From NCBI GenBank assembly GCA_021442155.1, contig CM038218.1:59362268-59426267 (forward strand): a DNA stretch of 64,000 nt, in the 5' to 3' direction. Under the pieces are notes generated by a model. That model saw only the letters and a program-made list of their open reading frames with translations, was not told the DNA's origin and ran no database searches. The DNA comes from Cymbidium sinense (Eukaryota > Streptophyta > Magnoliopsida > Asparagales > Orchidaceae). Below are positions 39,312 to 50,510 of this stretch, piece after piece. Every line of letters starts with the position of its first letter. The stretch's first letter is position 1. Position numbers and translations under genes: made by a program.

Positions 39312-39430
39312 TTTGTAGGGGAAGGACTTGCAGGGATTCAAGGTCCTTTAAATGCAGGAAGTGGATGTTTTCATAGGAGAAAAGCCGTTTATGGCTCTTC
39401 GCCCTCTAGAATTATCAGTAGTAGAATAAT
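39312..39430 (+). other. Csl exon 6
   Basis: After TTTCAG it encodes FVGEGLAGIQGPLNAGSGCF then HRRKAVYGSSPSRIIS. Its 3' limit is uncertain: GTAGTAG at about 39417 may be the donor, or the similarity may have been cut by insertion of the following AT-rich DNA. Confidence 0.8.
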
Positions 39431-39629
39431 TATATATAAAGATTTATATCATTTTTATGAATTTATATATCTAATATTTATATTTTAATTTTTTCACATA
39501 TAATATATATCTTCAATATCATATATCATCATTAACTTTTCTAAAATAATATATTCTCAATAATAAGAAAATATTATATACATAAATATCAATTTTTGGG
39601 TGTTAAATATGCAAATGCAGAAGACTTAT

Positions 39630-39631
<2 letters not shown>

Positions 39632-39702
<71 letters not shown>
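39632..39702. repeat. (TA)n microsatellite
   Basis: About 35 TA units in Csl intron 6. Confidence 0.97.
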
Positions 39703-39704
<2 letters not shown>

Positions 39705-39874
39705 AAGATACATACATATATACATGCATATATATATACACACTTTCATTTTCATTTTTGCTAATTAGCAATAAAATATTATTGTTATTATCCGTAATGT
39801 GTAAATTAAAATTATTAAAGTAAATTACTTAATAATAAACATTTTCTAGTGGTCTTATTCTATATTATATCCAT

Positions 39875-40451
39875 TAGGGGTGTGCATTTGGTTGATTTAG
39901 ATGGATTGGATGACAAATTTTTAAAACAAGCCAAATAATAATTTGGTTCGATTATTTTAGTTTGGTTTTGGATAAAGAAGTTTATATTTAAAATTATTTG
40001 CATTTTTATTGTATAATAACAAACAATAAGAAAATAACGTAAATATAATAAAAAAAAATGCAATTAACTACTTTAAAAAATATTTAAAACTAATTTTTCT
40101 TACCTAGCGAAGTTTTGAACTTAAAAGTTGATAGCAAAATATATTATGAGAAGTTTTTTAAAAATTGGATAATCTTAAAAAATAAATAAAATATTGAAAA
40201 TAAATAAAAATAAGTGTATAATAGATAAGCTTATTATACATAAATTAATAATACTGTATTACATATAATTACTTTGATTTATTTAATTCCATCCAAAATT
40301 TTATTTAACAAATTTACTCAAAAATCAAAAACCAAAGGTTTCATTAATTAAAATCAAAATCCAAATTACTAAGTTCAAAACCGAACTCAATTACTCAAAA
40401 ACTTTGGTTCGATTTGATTTTTTGATTAAAACCAAATAATGCACACCCCTA
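39875..40451. mobile_element. hAT-type MITE, 577 bp, with 8-bp target duplication
   Basis: Terminal inverted repeats are TAGGGGTGTGCATTTGGTT (left) and, reversed from the right, TAGGGGTGTGCATTATTTGG. The 8-bp duplication ATATCCAT flanks it exactly (39867-39874 and 40452-40459). Inside are subterminal (C/T)GGTT / AACC words on both sides and no transposase. It sits in intron 6 of the Csl gene, 90 bp before exon 7. Confidence 0.95.
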
Positions 40452-40540
40452 ATATCCATGTCCTCATTTCCAATTTCAAAATAATTTATTTGAATTAAAG
40501 TACTTTTTTTTTCTTATCTTTTATTTTTAAATATTGTGCA

Positions 40541-40734
40541 TAAATGTACTCTTCCAAAGAGTTGAAAAGAATATTTGGAAACTCGAGAGAGCTTTTGAAG
40601 TCTACTAATGAGATAATTATACAAGAAGCCAAGCGAGGATTTTCTTTTCCTACCGATCTTTCAAGCAGAATAGAAATAGCCAAAATAGTAGATCCATTCG
40701 ACAAAAAAATCTGTTGGGGTAAAGAGTAATTATA
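40541..40734 (+). other. Csl exon 7 with damaged splice sites
   Basis: It encodes YSSKELKRIFGNSRELLKST, then AKRGFSFPTDLSSRIEIAKI and ending CWGKE. No AG is present where the acceptor should be (ATTGTGCATAAATGTACTC). The donor reads AAAGAGTAATT where AAAGAG|GTAATT would be expected, as if one G were lost. Confidence 0.82.
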
Positions 40735-40787
40735 TGCTTATGCTAATAAATTAAATTTTCCAGGATTTAACAGTAAAATCAAAGATT

Positions 40788-40789
<2 letters not shown>

Positions 40790-40858
<69 letters not shown>
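40790..40858. repeat. (TA)n microsatellite
   Basis: About 34 TA units in Csl intron 7. Confidence 0.97.
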
Positions 40859-40862
<4 letters not shown>

Positions 40863-40921
40863 AATTATATGATGGTAAAAATTGTCTTATTAATTATTAG
40901 GCTTTTCAATGTCTGTAACAG

Positions 40922-41272
40922 ATAGGATGGGTCTATGGATCCATGACAGAAGACGTTTTGACCGGGATACGAATTCATTCCATGGGCTGGAAGTCAGCCT
41001 TCTTCAATCCCGACCCACCAGGATTTCTTGGATCTGCGCCGACAGGCGGCCCAGCAAGCCTAACCCAGTACAAGAGATGGGCGACAGGCCTATTGGAAAT
41101 CCTATTCCACAAAAATAGCCCCGTGGTGGCGAGTCTCACCAAGCGACTCCAGTTCCGTCAGTGCCTTGCTTATTTACTCATCAATATTTGGGCTGTTCGC
41201 TCCGTCCCAGAATTGGCCTACTCTCTTCTCCCAGCTTACAGTCTGATCACCGGAACCTCCTTTTTGCCCAAG
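40922..41272 (+). other. Csl exon 8 (catalytic TED and QxxRW intact)
   Basis: It is flanked by TGTAACAG and GTATAT, 117 codons in one frame: IGWVYGSMTEDVLTG, HSMGWKSAFFNPDPPGFLGS, APTGGPASLTQYKRWATGLL, EILFHKNSP, then LQFRQCLAYLLINIWAVRSV and PELAYSLLPAYSLI. TED supplies the proposed catalytic base, and QYKRW is the QxxRW product-binding motif. The C-terminal membrane segments begin here. This is the best-kept exon. Confidence 0.95.
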
Positions 41273-41499
41273 GTATATAATTCATAAATAAAAAAATTAA
41301 AAAAAATCAATATGTTAAACAACTAATATTATGAAGCCAAATTTTTTAGTATCAAGATATTTTTAATGTATTGATTGGTTTTTTATTAGATATTTTAAAA
41401 TTAATAATATCAATTGGAGATGAGTGATCTCTTGATAAGTAACATTAATAAAATAAACATAAATGTCTGAATAATATCTCCAGTATGTATATAAATCAG

Positions 41500-42033
41500 T
41501 GGTATATGCACACATCAGAGAGAGAGTTCTTGCTAGTAGCGGCTATTTGTTAATTCATAATATAGCTTGAAGAATACAAGCGGTCGGCAATTAAATTAGT
41601 GAATGGTGGAACAACCATGCGCGTAACCATCCCGCCTTCCTCCTCGGCTCCCTCTCGTCGTCTTCAAACTCGTCTCAGGGGCCGTCTTGAGGTCACGCAG
41701 CGGAAGGACCAATTCGCAACGACCATTGCGATCGGGCGGTTCACCTTCGGGTCGCCCATCTTTATCTCGCACGGCGTTGGTGCTCGTGCACATGTGGCGG
41801 AGGTGTGGCCTTGGTGGCCGGTGGGTGGGCGATCAGCGAGCGGTGGGCCAGTGGGGAGATGGTGTAGTGGGTGGATTTTGATCACCTTCCGGCGTTTGTG
41901 AGGGACTATTTGGGAAGGGGAGTTATGGTATTCCATGGTCGATGGTTGTCAAAGCAGAGCATTGGCGGTTTTGTTCTTGCGACTTTGTATCGGTCATAGA
42001 ATGTCGATTTTATTTCTTCTTGAACTTAATTAG
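41500..42033 (+). other. Csl exon 9, C-terminal region, frameshifted
   Basis: The start is approximate. Pieces in different frames follow the family: EFLLVAAICLFIHN, LEEYKRSAIKLV, EWWNNHARNHPAFLLGSL, RGRLEVTQRKDQ, IGRFTFGSPIFISHG, LFGKGSYGIPWSMVVKAE, and ALAVLFLRLCIGHRM with a stop at 42031. At least three frame changes are needed. Confidence 0.85.
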
Positions 42034-45000
42034 GCTCATATGTTTTTTTTTCTTTTAATTTTTGTATTTTAATTTGGATATTGATTTGTGCTTCTAGCAA
42101 GAATAGAAAGCTTATGTTAAATTTGAACTTTTATTAGTTGATTTTCAACCATTTGATAATTGCAGTTATAAACAGTTATTATTTGCATCTAGTTCATTAG
42201 TTATTAGTATTAATAAATCTTATACTTGTCGAGCAAGAAGAGCATTGCAGAGAGGAACCCTGCCTTCTTCACGGTATCATAGATACATTCAGAACCACGT
42301 TAGTTGAAATCCAGGCCTGGAAGCAGACCAGAAGACGACCAGACACCTCGGCGGACGGAGAGCTAATCATAGATTCCGATCATTATCGCCTTGTTGATCA
42401 GCCATGAAAGCATGAAAACAACGCTTCCATCCATCATAGCCATTGATGACGGGAGGGATCAACGATGGTGAAGCTTACGCTTCAAGGTTTTGCGGTGTTT
42501 GTTGAAGCGTTTTTTAACTACTGATTCTTCCAAGAAATTATTAAGTGCGGAGTTTGGATGTAGCTTTATTTTCAGACTCTAATATCAATGTCATATAAAA
42601 CTCATTCAATATACTATTACTATATATTGATTATAAACTGTTATATTACACTATATATTGATGTGCATTATATGCACAACAATACAAAATATTTAAATAC
42701 ACATCAATACATAACAATACATAATAATTTATAACTAATATATATTAGTTCTAAAATATAAGATATTCATCGACCACTTAATCATATCATCTCAAACAAT
42801 GCTACAAGGAGAAGACACATTACAACACATGATTTTGAAAGTTAGAACAATTAACGGCACAACAAACCGTAAGTACATAAAAAAATGCAAAGGGGAAAAA
42901 AAATAAGCTAGAATTGCCTTTGAGATCCACGCTTTTAATTCACGTAAAGAATCATTCAAAACATCTAAAAGGGAAATAAAATGAAACAATAGATCGGGAT
43001 GTAATCGATCTACTTACGGCCTTCAAATCCTTCATTCTTCTCCGGATAATAACACTGTTAAAGATTCATGCTTTTCTTTCCCCTACCAACTTCTTTTTCA
43101 TTCATTAAACAAATAAGAGTTCTTTGAAGATTTGGATATATCTCCCGCTTCTTCTTCCCCAGCTTGAATTCCTAGTTATAAGAAACAACCTCCGAAAATG
43201 ATACTTCAGAACTACATTCAGACCCTGACGACATAGACGATTATACAACAATAAATAAAAATAATTGTTACTGTCAGAATACTCTAATTCTTTTGTTCTG
43301 ATAACTAGATCTTTCAGCAACCCTAACCCCTTGCTCCAAATCATATAACATAAATGATCTAAAATTATGTAACTTATCACAAAATCTCCATCCTACTCAC
43401 TTCTAATACAATGAACTTTTCCTTTTCAAATACTAGGTTTGCTCTAAAACCTCTGACCTCATAAAAATCTTGATCGCATATTTTTAAGTAAATGACTATA
43501 TATAAATTAAATGTGAACTATCATAAGCATAAGTGTAATGAGCAACACTACTAACTATTAGTGACTAAAATATGAATCAATCTATCCAGTGGTAACAAGT
43601 ACAATTTAATAAAAGTGATATTCATGAAGCTTTATGCCATTGAAAACATCAACACCAATAACACCAAACACATTGGTGGGTCAACGAAATGATAAAAAAA
43701 TTGCCAGCTTTAGCTATATTCATATATTGGAGCAAGAGCAACAAATGAAACTAAACTCTAAAGGCATAAATAGCCAAGGGAATTCTAACAAAGAGAAATT
43801 AAACATTGAGGATATACCTGCATTTTGTTGAGGGTTGATCCCAACACCATTTACAAAAAAAAAAAAAAAACATCACACAGATTAGAGCAGACATAGTAAG
43901 GGACATGATTGCATGAAATTCTGCCACCTAGACACAAAAACAATCTAAGCTATAGCAACATTAATGATCATATACCGCATGCTACAATCCTCGAGGAAGC
44001 CTCACATATAATTAGGTTTCTTCAAATATCATGCTTGGATATTTAAAGAAAAGTGAATAACGGAAAGTTTGACAATCTATATTGACTTTGAATCTAATAA
44101 TTGAGAAAATAATTTTATTGGCTACTACTATAGAAATATTAAGTAGCATAACACATACCTCATCCTACTCTATATCTTCTTACTAACATGCCACTCAACC
44201 AATTCTTATTATCAGATTTTAACATTAGAAGAGTTAACTGACCCAAGACTTTAACCATTTGTTTTATTATAATGGAGCATCACACTGCCAAAACCTCCAT
44301 CTTATCGTCCAAAGGCTTCTCCATCTCTTAACTACTTTTCCTCTCTTTACATTTTCCGCTTTCTTCAAATCTTCAAATATTATCCTTACTGTTGTAAGTG
44401 GCTACTCTATTAATGAAATCTTAGGCTTCTCCAATCAATCTTCATGAATAAAATAGAAGATTATAATATATTTAGACCAAAAGAACCGCTTCATTAGTAG
44501 GATTTTCCAAATAATAGACAAAAAAAACTACTTCCAAATAATGATGAGGTAAATAGACATAGAATAGTGAAAAAGTTTTGAATACAATTCCATCGTCGAC
44601 TCATCCATCATTGAGTGATATCTTCAAGACACACCATTGATAGCCACAAGTTGAGACATCTCTCCTAAAGATTTTTACTAGAATTTGATGATTTCAACTT
44701 ATCTTGTATTTATCTTCTAGATTGTTCTCTTTGATATAGGCTTGTTTGATTGATGTTATGGTCATCTTTCACTATGGATTGAGGGGTTCCTTGTTTTACT
44801 TTTAGAGTATTGATGATTTCATGAAACAATAAGCTAATGTTATTACTGAACTTTCAAATGTTAGAAAGGCGCCTAATTTACTCACACTCAATTCTAAGAA
44901 GATTATGTTGAATATTACATGAGTTTTCTATTTTTGTGGAGGACTTTAGGTGTTTTGAGCTAATTTACTAAAGCATGTAGCATAGATTGAATAATTATAT

Positions 45001-48000
45001 ATAAAAAAAATTATTGTAATTGCTATTATACCTAAATTAGGCTTAAGGGTTATGTGATCCTATATTAAATATAGAGGTTACTAAAGAAAGGTGTAAAGTT
45101 CACAACCTATAAATTTGAATGTGGCAAGCACAAAATTGTAAAATGGACTAAGAAAAATCCTGCCTTTTTATCACTAAACATTAGTAATAAAACATCTGAA
45201 ATCCTCATATGACTAAGTAGGCATGATTTTCATATGTATAACCATGTTCCAAGAGGCAATCCAATGGAGTATAAGTTAGAATGTGTAAAGAAAGGTGTAA
45301 AGTTCACAACCTATAAATTAGAAAGTGGCAAGCACAAAATTGTAAAAATGGACTAAGAAAAATCCGCCTTTCTATCACTAAACATTAGTAATAATATATT
45401 TGAAATCCTCATATGACTAAGTAGGCATGATTTTCATATGCATAACCATGTTCCAAGAGACAATCGAATGGAGCATAAGTCTTATTTCTAATCGATGAAT
45501 ATCACAAATCAAGCTAGAGAATACAAGAGATAAATTCTAGTTGTGAAGTCAAGCAAAGATGACTTAATATGCTCTTGGAACTAATACTAGGTTATGCCAA
45601 TGCATGATGAACAACAAGGTACTAGTGAGGATAATGCATTGTATGTTGATGACATAACTAATACTAACATAAAATAATGTTGTTTTTATACATCAAATTC
45701 CATTGAAAAGAATTATGATCATGTTGTAGTAAGAGATGACTTGCAAAAGAAATCTAGACAAAACCACATACATCCATCAAGGCATCGACATATGCTCTTT
45801 GAACTATGAGAGCCACAGTTGTTGCTAACCCAACTCATTCCCATGTTACCAAATTTGAATATTTTGAATCTTTTAGAAATGCCCTGAAACTGCTATACAT
45901 TTAAAAAATTAGCATCGAAATCAAACAAAGTAGTATGCAGAGGGTAATCACTATTTGTAATATTAGAAGATTGAATTAGAGGGTTGAACTTCACCATGCA
46001 TGGCATGACCTTTGAGATGTGAAAGTTATTGACATATACATATGTCGCCTATCAAAATGGCGAAAGTTTACATGATACTATACACTAGTATTCGTCAAGA
46101 TGTAGATTGGATCAATAAAATATTTGATAAATTGAAAACTATTAAGAAAATTTTGACAATGAGGACATGCATGCTAGAGTTTATAAATATTGAATGCTGG
46201 AAATGCATTTAAGCATGATCTTCATATGCATTGATTAAGAGAGATAAGTTTAATACTTTTTTTATAGCATGCTAAATTCCAAGGGGGCCAGAAATGAGTT
46301 TGGAATTGGCATGGGAAGTGGATTTATGTAATAAAATGCATGATTCAAGGGACATAGATAAGAAATGCCAAAAATACTTATGGTTGACCTAATTGACACC
46401 ATTTGAGGAATATGCATGAAAGATATGAATGATAGAAGCCAAAGATCTGCAAAGCAAAAAGGATATTTGGTTCAAATAGCTAAGAAGCAATTAAAAGATT
46501 TCAATTCATAAAAGGATCTCTAATTGTCATGCAATCTTCAGCCATATGTACAAAAGTAAAGTGTATGACAGAGATAAAGAACTGGACCAATCAAAAAGGA
46601 AATATAGTTGTGAAATTTGGCAGGCAATTGAAGTACTATGTTGAAGTAGGCATAAGATGTACTTTATATTAATAATAACTATGACAATCATATGTAAAAT
46701 ATATGCCCGCATATGCATTTGTCATGATATCAATGGTGTTAGTTGCTACATTATGATTTTGGTTTTGAATATAAAAAAAATATGAGGCTATATTATGTTT
46801 TCTATCAATAAAATTCATTTTAATTTCTTCACTATTATGTGTAATCTGTTGAAAATATATTGAACTTTATTAGAAATATTGAGGCTAAAGTTCTTTTTCT
46901 GCACAAAAATTTGTAAATAATTTAAAATTTCTACAATACAATTATGAAAAAGAAATTACCTTGTTTAAAAGCGTTGTAGGTATATAGAATTTAGCAAAAA
47001 TGCCTTGAGACTTTCGCATCATTGTCATTAGTAAGGCTTGCGCCTTTTGTTGCTTGATGTGTATGGCTTGAGGCTTTATGCCTTGAGACATTTGAGACAA
47101 CAAGGTTACATACAAAAAATTAAATTATTTTGTATTATATTAAAATATTAAGATATCATATTATATTATACTTAAATCTAAAAAACCTAATTCAACACAT
47201 TAAAGGTATCAAAAGATAATTTAAATATGGTGGATTACTCAATCTTGCTATTAATTTGTTGTTTTCTTTTAATTAAATTGAATCCAATGTTAATTGATAT
47301 AGGAAATAAGAATAAAAATGTAGCGATTGAAGTCGAAAAGATAGAATCAAAGGATGATAGAATTATTATATATGAGAACCCTTCTAAAAATGATGAAAGT
47401 GAAGAAAAAGGCCATTGTGGATCTTGATCTTCATTGCATTTTTAAAATTTAAGTGTTTATCTTGAATATGATTTTAATATTAATTAAAAATTATTATTTA
47501 TATCTTTATGATGAACTTAGTAAATATATCAATGATTCATGGCATATTTATAAATTATTTTAATTTTTATAAGTTTTTTATATTTCTATTTCGAAGCTTA
47601 TGCCTTGATCAACCATGAAATTTATGCCTGATCTCATTAAAGCAAAACATCTAAGTTTTTCATCTTTTTAAATCTTCAAAAATTTAAAGGCTGCAAAATA
47701 ATGTAGAAATTACGAACTAGATGAAAAGAATGGGGGAGGGGTTAAGGAGATAATGGGGCAATCAAGTGGGAAAAAGAAGGGTGAATGGTTAGGTTGAAGG
47801 GTGATTACATGAAAACCTTGCTAAAATTCGATAAATTAAAATTGTAGTGAAACATGTTGGCAAGCAGTGTGGAATAAATTAAGTGGGGGATTGGGAATAA
47901 ATAACGAGGAAGAAGGGTGAATAATAGTTTTTGCATTGAGGAAGTGAGGACAATATCTAAATTATGAGTTGACGGGAGGGTTGTATTTATTATTAAGGTG

Positions 48001-48859
48001 AAAATTCTCTTAACGAGGTACTTAGAAAGATTTAGCTAGAATTTAGGGTATCTCTTGTCAAATAGTTTTTTGAGGCAAATGATTCTTGTTCATACTTAAA
48101 TCCCATTTTCTCCCATTTTAGGGTATGCCCTAGATTTAGTAAATCCTAACGGAGGGCTTAAGAGATCTACCCCACTTTTCCTAGCAATGATTCTTCTACT
48201 CTTTCATTTACATCCAAAAACTTCAAATTATATGTCAAATAGTTAATTAAGAAATAACCAGACTTCACATCTATCATTGCAAAAGCTTTCAAGTATTAAT
48301 GCCAGACATCGATTCGACTTTACTAGATTCTACTTGAATAAAATCCTACTTGTAAACCGCCTCAAAGAAATAAAAGTAATATAAAGTAAAAAATTCATAG
48401 ATTTATAAGCATTAATCGAACATGATGATATACCGACATCAAGGAATTAGGAATGATATACCAATAAATTTATATGCCTTGGGATACATTTAATCTTATC
48501 GATAAAATCACTTCATTCTACAATACTACAACTAAGCGCGTATATTAATTAACTCTTGATCCATATGAAAATACAATACTTTGCAATAAACCATACCATT
48601 GGTGATTATGGCCATGGAGGTACTTTGAACTCGTAATTTCAACACAAAGAAGAAGCCACCTGCACGCTAAATCTAAATTGTAGTGATAAGAGCTTTAAAA
48701 CAAAGAAATGAAACCCTAACTTGTCGACAAAGGGAAAACTTGGATTGGAACCAAAAAAGAGAAGCCCTTACACTTTGTAGGGAAGGAGGAGGTCAAGGTG
48801 ACCTTGCGACACACCTTGCCCCTGAAGTTGCCGCTACCCGAGAAAAAAATGAATGAGAG
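42034..48859. other. Long stretch without a recognisable gene
   Basis: AT-rich, with short open frames only (for example 43105-43380 minus, 47227-47427 plus) and none with a known domain. 45083-45480 is a two-unit tandem duplication. Around 46990-47100 the words GCCTTG / TTGAGGC recur. 48760-48840 on the minus strand reads GSGNFRGKVCRKVTLTSSFP, possibly the start of an old gene; this was not identified. Any older coding sequence here is too decayed to name. Confidence 0.6.
45083..45480. repeat. 204-bp tandem duplication, 2 units
   Basis: Unit 1 (45083-45286) and unit 2 (45287-45480) both begin AAAGAAAGGTGTAAAGTTCA and share CATATGACTAAGTAGGCATG and AACCATGTTCCAAGAG. They differ at scattered bases and by small deletions. 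The phrase translates loosely as KGVKFTTYKLESGKHKIVK, so it may once have been coding. Confidence 0.93.
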
Positions 48860-49439
48860 GTCGAAGACGAAAAATATTAGAGTCCGCATTTTAGCTTACG
48901 CGGACTCAATCCACCTGACGCCGGTTTTTTCCGTTTAGCAATTAACGAAGAAGATAACGAACCAAGAACATAACGAACGGCTAAAGACATTTTCCCTGCC
49001 CGACCCGCCGTAAACGCCGATGGCGATTAACGGATGGCATCAGAAGACATTTCCGCCGACGCCTGCCTGCTCAAAAGCGGAGGAGAAGAACGAAAACATT
49101 ACCGACGTTGACATTCCTCGTCACGTAACGCTTTAGGGCTTTCTTTCGATATATTTCGCTCCCCGCTCGATCGACGCCCCGCCTTCTGCCAAATCAAAAA
49201 TCAAGGTATTGGGTGACTACATGAGGTATTTACATATGCATTCAACTTGAATGAATTTAGAGTTTACTGCTTCTTCTCCGCCCAGGTGAAAGATTGCCTA
49301 TTTTATATGTTATTTTGTATCTCAGTACTCTGTCCTCTCTAGATACATATAACATTTTTTTTTCCAATTTTCTTAGCCTATTTTTTGAGATTATGTTCAT
49401 TATATTCAAATGTAAACAATTTGATATGGATGATTATGC

Positions 49440-50510
49440 ATTTTACCTCTTTGGAGGGTACATATCATTTTGATCTTTTTTCCAGTTTATTTTGCCTTTT
49501 ATTGAGATTATGTATGGGCATCTCAAAGAAGCATTTGATGGCGATGATTTCTGGTATGTCAGACTGCATTCTCAGGTACCTCTTTGAAGTCATTTTGACC
49601 TTTTCAGCTTTATTCTACCAACCTCTCATGAATATGTTTAGGGCATTGGAAGCATTTTATGTGATGTGGATTTTACATGTATCAGTGTACCTCTTTGAGG
49701 GTACAGATCATTTCGACCTTTTTTTTTCGCTTTATTTTGCCAACTTCTTATGATTATATTTAGGGCATTCCAATGGAAGCATTTTGAGCTTTGGATAGTT
49801 TCGGTGGTATTTTGCATATGTACTGTACCTCTTTGGAGGGTAGATCATCTTGACCTTTTTTCACTTATGATTGTGTGGGCATTCCAATGGAAGCATTTAG
49901 AGATTGTTTGGATGATTTGGGTGATTTTGCATCCATGTGTACCTCTTTGGAGGGTACGGATCATTTTGACCTTTTTTCCTTTATTTTGCTAACTTCTTAT
50001 GATTATGTTTAGGCATTGCAGGAAGCATTTGATGGCGCGATGGTCTCTGGGTATTCAGACTGCACTCTTCTTTGGGGTAGATCATTTTTGACCTTTTTCT
50101 CAAATTATTTTGCCAACTTCTTATGATTATGTTTAGGGCATTCCAATGGAAGCATATTGAAGCAGTTTGGATGGTTTCGGTGGTATTTTAGATAGATTGT
50201 ACCTCTTTAAATACATCTTTGACCTTTTTTTCAATTTATTTTGCCAACTTATGATTGTGTTTAGTATTCCAATGGAAGCATTTGGAGATTGTTTGGATGA
50301 TTTGGTGGTATTTTGCATATGTACCTCTTTGGAGGGTAAGATCATTTTACTTTTTTTCCCAATTTATTTTGCCAACTTCTTATGATTATGTTTAGGGCAT
50401 TGACAAGCATTTGATGGTAGTTTGGATGGTTTCGGTATTTACATCGTACCGAATGCGTCTTTGGAGGGTATCAGATCATTGAATCGACTTTTCTTTTTGA
50501 AGTTTATCAT
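49440..50510 (+). repeat. ~125-bp tandem array, about 9 units (left arm)
   Basis: Units run GTACCTCTTTGGAGGGTA, CAGATCATTTTGACCTTTTT, TATTTTGCCAACTTCTTATG, ATTATGTTTAGGGCATTCCA, ATGGAAGCATTTGATGG, TTTGGATGGTTTCGGTGGTA. The starts lie near 49446, 49578, 49687, 49827, 49938, 50067, 50199, 50320 and 50446. Reading frames in it (49385-49992, 50167-50385) are repeats of the unit and not genes. Confidence 0.93.

Larger units (their letters stand above)
24622..42033 (+). pseudogene. Cellulose synthase-like (CslH/CslB group) pseudogene, about 9 exons
   Basis: The family are Golgi/plasma-membrane GT2 glycosyltransferases making cell-wall beta-glucans; CslH is linked to mixed-linkage glucan in barley. 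The order of conserved blocks is complete. An N-terminal LPLKERIT.. and CEAWFTFVWL membrane segment are in exon 1. [20 protein letters not shown] and DDG are in exon 2, IYVSREKRPKHPHHFKAGAM in exon 4, and TRVSAVMTNAPFIL / NVD(C)D / ALKDDPFGNQ in exon 5. GLAGIQGPLNAGSGCFHRRK is in exon 6, SSKELKRIFGNS in exon 7, TEDVLTG and QYKRW in exon 8, and WWNNH..GSYGIPWSMVVK in exon 9. The start ATG at 24622 gives MAETNISLPLKER. The ATG at 24579 is in another frame. It is broken by frameshifts in exons 1, 2, 5 and 9, an in-frame stop in exon 2, and a transposon in exon 5. CslH fits best; CslB is the alternative. Confidence 0.93.

Noticed and set aside
43105..43380. 91-codon minus-strand frame as a gene
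   Set aside because: No recognisable domain, start context or exon partners; composition is like the surrounding AT-rich DNA.
49385..50385. Open frames of 72-122 codons as repeated membrane proteins
   Set aside because: They follow the ~125-bp tandem units and lose frame between them; the same unit is present inverted at 54030-55510.
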